From Prochlorococcus sp. HOT208_60m_813G15 (GTDB lineage: Bacteria; Cyanobacteriota; Cyanobacteriia; PCC-6307; Cyanobiaceae), in NCBI GenBank assembly GCA_002026165.1, contig MWOS01000091.1:1-63474 (forward strand): a stretch of DNA of 63,474 nt, given 5' to 3'. The notes under the pieces are model-generated. The model was not told where the DNA came from. It ran no database searches and saw nothing but the letters and a program-made list of their open reading frames with translations. Below, one piece after another: positions 59,545-63,474 of the stretch. The position numbers and the translations under genes were made by a program. The stretch's first letter is position 1. The number at the start of each line of letters is the position of its first letter.

Positions 59545-60675
59545 TTGATTTTGGATAATTTAGATTCGAAGTTAAATAATCAAGTCGCGATACTTATCTG
59601 TGGACACGGCAGTAGAAATAAACTAGCCATTACTGAATTTCAAGAATTAACTCAGTTTATACAAAAAAGATATCCAAACTATTTGGTTGAATATGGTTTC
59701 TTGGAATTCGCCAAACCTTCACTTGTTGATGCTCTAGACAAATTAAGAGATCTTTCTATAAAAAAAGTAATTGCAATACCCGCAATGCTTTTCGCTGCTG
59801 GCCATGTGAAAAATGATATACCTAGCTTGCTTATGAATTATTCAAGTAAAACAGGTATTGAAATAATTTATGGAAGAGAATTAGGTATTAATAATTTAAT
59901 GATTAGTGCAGCTTGTGAAAGAGTTAAAGATGTATTTAAACAAAATAATACACTCAAACCTGAAGAATCATTATTAGTTGTTGTTGGTAGAGGTTCTTCT
60001 GACCCAGATGCGAATTCCAATGTTTCGAAAATTACGAGAATGATCGTAGAAGGTATTGGTTTAGGGTGGGGGGAAACAGTTTTTTCTGGGGTAACTTTCC
60101 CTCTAGTTGAACCTGGCTTGAAAAATGTTGTGAGACTTGGTTATAAAAATATAATTGTTTTCCCTTATTTCCTTTTCTCAGGTGTCCTTGTTACAAGAAT
60201 AAAAAGGCAAAGTGATTTAGTTGCGATTAAAAATCCAAATATTTCATTTATACATGCAAAATATCTTTCGTCACAGTCTTATGTGGTTGACACTTTTGTA
60301 GAAAGGATTGAAGAGATTCTTAATAACGAAGGTAATAATTTTATGAATTGCTCAACTTGTAAATATAGGTCAAATTTATTTGGCTTTGAAAAAGAAGTTG
60401 GAATGGTACAAGAAAGTCATCATGACCATGTAGAGGGCTTGGGTATCAGTTGTGATTTATGTGATCCTGAATGTAATGGTGCTTGTGAAATACAAAATCA
60501 AATACCAACTCATAATCAAGAAAAATCAGAATCAGGAGGAGGAGATTACTTGGAACATGAACATGTAGAGGCTCATCAACATGAACATAATCACCATCAC
60601 CATCACCATAGTATTTATCCAAACTCAAAACACCCTTTAGGACCTGTCACGCTTCGCTTGCCTAATAAAGACTAA
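59545..60675 (+). CDS. cbiX: CbiX-type cobalt/sirohydrochlorin chelatase with Cys/His-rich tail
   Basis: About 376 residues from TTG 59545 (TTG 59551 is also possible; the frame is open further upstream but would overlap the divergent gene). Two chelatase-like halves begin ILICGHGSRNKLAITEF and VVVGRGSSDPDANSN, giving the two-domain CbiX layout for inserting cobalt (or iron) into sirohydrochlorin. After residue about 290 follow Cys pairs (NCSTCKY; CDLCDPECNGACE) and a His-rich end with HEHNHHHHHH. Such a tail can bind metal or an iron-sulfur cluster. Confidence 0.88.
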   Translation: MILDNLDSKLNNQVAILICGHGSRNKLAITEFQELTQFIQKRYPNYLVEYGFLEFAKPSLVDALDKLRDLSIKKVIAIPAMLFAAGHVKNDIPSLLMNYSSKTGIEIIYGRELGINNLMISAACERVKDVFKQNNTLKPEESLLVVVGRGSSDPDANSNVSKITRMIVEGIGLGWGETVFSGVTFPLVEPGLKNVVRLGYKNIIVFPYFLFSGVLVTRIKRQSDLVAIKNPNISFIHAKYLSSQSYVVDTFVERIEEILNNEGNNFMNCSTCKYRSNLFGFEKEVGMVQESHHDHVEGLGISCDLCDPECNGACEIQNQIPTHNQEKSESGGGDYLEHEHVEAHQHEHNHHHHHHSIYPNSKHPLGPVTLRLPNKD

Positions 60676-61037
60676 ATCTTAAGAAAATCCGTTGAAAATC
60701 AATTAATCACCTGTCTCTTTCTCGACTTAGTCTTAATAGACTCAGTATATATAAGTATTCTTAATGTAAATTCTTGAAAGTATTTTGGACTAGATTTTCC
60801 ACAATTCAGAGGTTGTTTTCCACGTCCAAATCCACATTGAATTAGAAATGCCAGTATTTTTCAAAAAAAACAGGACATCAACATTATTGTTGACTTTTCT
60901 TTAAGATTTATTCAATTACCTTTTTTAAAAAGTGAGTTTTTTAAAAACTAACTTATAACATGAGTCTCATTTGATAAATTGAAAAGTTTAAATGCAGATT
61001 TTTTTTGATTTTTTTAGAAAAAAATATCATTATAGTT
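60676..61037. other. gene-free region with DnaA-box-like cluster
   Basis: A 362-bp stretch without a believable gene. It contains three DnaA-box-like 9-mers (listed separately) followed by a very AT-rich part with long T and A runs. No tRNA or clear terminator was found. Confidence 0.55.
60795..60836 (+). promoter_or_regulatory. cluster of DnaA-box-like sequences
   Basis: TTTTCCACA at 60795-60803, TTTTCCACG at 60816-60824 and AAATCCACA at 60828-60836, all on +. The first equals the TTTTCCACA form reported for cyanobacterial DnaA boxes; the others differ by one and about two bases. The starts are 21 bp and 12 bp apart. An AT-rich tract follows. Neither dnaA nor dnaN is in the window, so this is a candidate only. 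Confidence 0.4.
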
Positions 61038-61316
61038 ATGCAGAAAACATATAAATCTATGGATCAAATCAGCCAGCCAAATTTAACTGATAAGAAACTT
61101 GTCGAGTGCTCTCCAAATAAAGTCTCTTTAGAAACAGAGCTTTCAGAGACTCTTTATAACACTATGAAAGATTTCGTATTAAGTAACCCAACTTGGGATC
61201 AATATAAGCTTATAAATTCAGCATTAGCCACTTTTCTCGTTCAAAACGGATGTACAGATAATTCTGTCTCAGAAATTTATTTAAATGAATTATTTACACC
61301 ATCTAAGTCTTTTTAA
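61038..61316 (+). CDS. DUF2811 family protein
   Basis: About 92 residues from ATG 61038; ATG 61059 is also possible and the frame reaches back to 61005. The core VSLETELSETLYNTMKDFV with NPTWDQYKLINSALATFLVQ is typical of DUF2811, a small cyanobacterial family with a ribbon-helix-helix-like look. Its function is unknown. The 3' end overlaps the convergent GMC oxidoreductase gene by 14 bp. Confidence 0.8.
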   Translation: MQKTYKSMDQISQPNLTDKKLVECSPNKVSLETELSETLYNTMKDFVLSNPTWDQYKLINSALATFLVQNGCTDNSVSEIYLNELFTPSKSF

Positions 61317-62943
61317 TATTTAAACAGGCTCTTCTACTCAAGGCCATCATTGTAAGTGTGGGGCTTTGCCAAGATGATGTGGGCCAGCACGCTCCATCTA
61401 ATATAAGTACATTCTTGCATCTCCATAATCTATTAAATTTATCAACTACGCTATTTTCTTCATCTACCCCCATTGGTGCCCCCCCTACTTCATGAATGTA
61501 ATATCCAGGAGGAGGAGGACTATCTGAAAGTGCGATCAAATTTTTTGTAAATAGACTCCCAAATGGGATATTCATTAGTTCATTAATATTTTTTATTTCT
61601 CCATTAGCAGCTGTGATTGATTTACGGATTGTGTTTTCCATATGTTTAGCCATATTTAACTCATTTTTGCTCCATTCGAATTCAATGTAGGGAATTGGGA
61701 TACCCCATTCATCTGTTTTTCGTGAGAGAGAAACTGAGTTTTTCTCTCTAGGAAGGACTTCGCCATGGGCGATAAGAAAGCCAATGGATGTATTTGTGTC
61801 TTTTTGCAAAAATTTAGGAATCCCTAATCGATCAATTGCCCCCCAGATTCCATAACCTCTATGGAAATTTATGTCGTCAGTTTCTGGTAAATTTGAACCA
61901 AATGGAATAAAGAAGCTGCCTGCTCCAGAAAGATCGGGAGGATTATCTAATGGTTTATCTGAGTTTTTTGTCTTTGGGACTGAAAAAAATCTACAGATAG
62001 ATATGTGATCCATGAGGTATTTGCCTAATTTTCCAGAATTATCTTTAAACCCTGAGGAATTTGTTTTATATTCTGAGTTCAGTAGTATTCTGAGTGTTGA
62101 AATTGTTGATGCGCAGAGAAGAATTAAATCACAATTCAATACTTCTTTTTGTCCATTTTCTAGGTTTACGATCGTTAGTTTTGAGGCAAGCTCTGTTGCC
62201 TTGTTAATCTCAAAAGACTCCACTAGGTAATTAGAGATTATTTGTACATTTCCAGTATCTAAAGCTTTTTTTAAAGAGCTTCCTAAGCTAGAGGACTTTG
62301 GCCATTTTTTTTCTTTTACTGATGAATTACGGTCAAATCCTCTTGATTGGATAAATGGATAGTTTAATTTTGATTTTACTTTGCTGCCAAAAACATTTTC
62401 GTTTTCTGTAAGAGGTATTTCTCCAATATATTTACCGTTTGGGACTTCTTTAATGTCATCTTTTCGTCCATAGATGCCGCAGAAATTTTCAATGAAATCA
62501 TAGTAAGGGGATAGTTCATCGTATGAAATAGGCCAGTTTGGTCCGAATCCGTCTTTTTTGGCGGGATGAAAGTCTTCTGAGGAAAGTCTTAATGTTATGC
62601 CTCCCCAAGTTAATGATCTCCCCCCATATTGTTTACCTTGGGTCCAAAGAAATGGCTTTTTTTTTGGGAAGTCATAAGGATGCTTTAATTCATTTGAATA
62701 TAAGTCAGGATTATTTTTCCAATAACCAGGATGTTGGCATTGATTTGCATGTTTTTTTGTTAGAACTCCTGATAATCTTTTGAATGTACTTTTTGGCTCA
62801 TGATTACTAGCTTCATGCCTTTTAACTTGAGGCCCTGCTTCTATTACTAAAACTTTGATTCCTTGTTCTGCCAATGTAAGTGCTGCTATTCCTCCTGTAG
62901 CGCCAGAACCAACAACAATTGCATCATAAGGACTTATATCCAA
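61303..62943 (-). CDS. GMC-family oxidoreductase
   Basis: A 546-residue FAD-dependent GMC oxidoreductase. FAD motif IVVGSGATGGIAALTLAEQG and VLVIEAGPQ, then GRSLTWGGITLRLS. The C-terminal signature has HEVGGAPMGVDEENSVVD, with the usual catalytic His. The second catalytic position, normally Asn or His in the N-P-T-x-T stretch, is Ser527 here (WQSPTLTMM). Substrate unknown: sugars or alcohols are typical. Divergent from the pentapeptide gene. Confidence 0.9.
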   Translation of the reverse strand: MDISPYDAIVVGSGATGGIAALTLAEQGIKVLVIEAGPQVKRHEASNHEPKSTFKRLSGVLTKKHANQCQHPGYWKNNPDLYSNELKHPYDFPKKKPFLWTQGKQYGGRSLTWGGITLRLSSEDFHPAKKDGFGPNWPISYDELSPYYDFIENFCGIYGRKDDIKEVPNGKYIGEIPLTENENVFGSKVKSKLNYPFIQSRGFDRNSSVKEKKWPKSSSLGSSLKKALDTGNVQIISNYLVESFEINKATELASKLTIVNLENGQKEVLNCDLILLCASTISTLRILLNSEYKTNSSGFKDNSGKLGKYLMDHISICRFFSVPKTKNSDKPLDNPPDLSGAGSFFIPFGSNLPETDDINFHRGYGIWGAIDRLGIPKFLQKDTNTSIGFLIAHGEVLPREKNSVSLSRKTDEWGIPIPYIEFEWSKNELNMAKHMENTIRKSITAANGEIKNINELMNIPFGSLFTKNLIALSDSPPPPGYYIHEVGGAPMGVDEENSVVDKFNRLWRCKNVLILDGACWPTSSWQSPTLTMMALSRRACLNIKKT

Positions 62944-63049
62944 AACCTAGTTCGTGATTTGTTATTTCAATAAATATAGCATTCAGTAAATAATTAATTT
63001 TTAGATTTCAGCTTAAGAAGTTAGAATTTATTGAAATACTACTCAAAAA

Positions 63050-63474
63050 ATGAGATTTATAATTTTAACTGTTTTAATGATTGTTTTAACTCTCCCTTCT
63101 AGAAGCTTCGCTGCATTGGATTATGGTAAACAATCCTTAATTGGAGCTGATTTTTCTGGATCTGATTTAAAAGGAGCAACTTTCTATTTGACTGATTTAC
63201 AAGATGCAAATTTATCAGATTGTGAACTCCAAAATGCTACTCTTTATGGAGCAAAATTGAAAGATACTAATTTAAGTAACTCCAATTTAAGAGAAGTAAC
63301 TTTAGACTCGGCTATTCTAGATGGAACAGATTTATCAAATACTAACTTAGAGGATTCATTTGCTTATAGTACACAGTTTGAAAATGTAAAAATACAAGGC
63401 GCAGACTTCACAAATGTTTTTTTGCCAAAAGATATTATTAGGAAATTTTGTGAAAGTGCTACTGGAACTAATCC
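63050..63474 (+). CDS. secreted pentapeptide-repeat protein, N-terminal part
   Basis: Runs off the right edge of the window; 141 codons are seen from ATG 63050. A signal peptide (FIILTVLMIVLTLPSRSFA) precedes tandem A(D/N)LxX repeats such as LIGADFSGSDLKGATF, LQDANLSDCELQNATL and LKDTNLSNSNLREVTL. This predicts a right-handed four-sided beta-helix in the periplasm or thylakoid lumen. Cyanobacteria carry many such proteins of unknown role. Confidence 0.85.
   Translation, partial: MRFIILTVLMIVLTLPSRSFAALDYGKQSLIGADFSGSDLKGATFYLTDLQDANLSDCELQNATLYGAKLKDTNLSNSNLREVTLDSAILDGTDLSNTNLEDSFAYSTQFENVKIQGADFTNVFLPKDIIRKFCESATGTN

Noticed and set aside
60446..60628. Minus-strand frame opposite the chelatase tail
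   Set aside because: It arises from reading the His/Glu-rich repeat of the chelatase backwards, giving an artificial HVHV-type protein.
60729..60750. Small AGTCT/AGACT stem in the gene-free region
   Set aside because: Only five base pairs, no T run after it and no conserved context; too weak to call a terminator or RNA.

Overview
The window is about 30% GC and very tightly packed. It reads as chromosomal core sequence of a marine picocyanobacterium, most likely a high-light-adapted Prochlorococcus. The supporting evidence is a Pcb-type chlorophyll a/b antenna protein, lycopene cyclase of the CrtL type, cyanobacterial NDH-1 subunit NdhD, phylloquinone genes menD and menB, marine-picocyanobacterial small proteins, frequent TTG/GTG starts, very short intergenic gaps and overlapping gene ends. 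I cannot assign a strain from sequence alone.

Layout. (1) 1-4.1 kb: the C-terminal part of a TamB-like outer-envelope protein, proA, folB and a small lipase, all on +. (2) 4.05-13.1 kb: a minus-strand block with an M3 oligopeptidase, ndhD, thrB, glk, thrS, trpS and an RG-rich small protein. (3) 13.2-18.4 kb: a degenerate-G-domain/DUF697 membrane protein followed by a three-gene Zn/Mn ABC importer and a DUF4336 protein. (4) 18.4-28.5 kb: DUF760 and lepB on -, then menD, menB, glgA and murF on +, then glmU, an MnmC-type methyltransferase and aroA on -. (5) 28.6-36.8 kb: comB, nitrilase, amiC, murI, prenyl diphosphate synthase and acs on + (several translationally coupled), DUF1350 on -, and a DEDD exonuclease. 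(6) 36.8-41.3 kb: a pentad-repeat/DUF3721 protein, a frame-disrupted hisS, several small unknown proteins, and pcb with a long leader and a strong terminator. (7) 41.3-49.7 kb: a GltS-type transporter, GST, a GIY-YIG-like membrane protein, an SDR, lycopene cyclase, a protochlorophyllide-reductase-like SDR, MscS, isochorismatase and a Fur-family regulator. (8) 49.7-58.2 kb: an ArsS-type radical SAM protein and StpA-type phosphatase, a divergent unknown dehydrogenase-like protein, an unknown protein, metY, metA and a SulP transporter. (9) 58.2-63.5 kb: an FAD oxidoreductase, a CbiX-type chelatase with a Cys/His-rich tail, a non-coding stretch with clustered DnaA-box-like sequences, DUF2811, a GMC oxidoreductase and the start of a secreted pentapeptide-repeat protein.

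Most of the window is ordinary housekeeping: cell wall, amino acids, tRNA charging, pigments, envelope. The observations most worth a second look are the A11 tract that splits hisS, the 12-pentad repeat protein fused to DUF3721, the StpA phosphatase without its synthase beside an uncharacterised 502-residue dehydrogenase-like protein, the GIY-YIG-like domain on a membrane protein, the DnaA-box-like cluster near 60.8 kb, and convergent genes whose stop codons share one 4-bp palindrome. I found no tRNA, rRNA, CRISPR array, insertion sequence or prophage.
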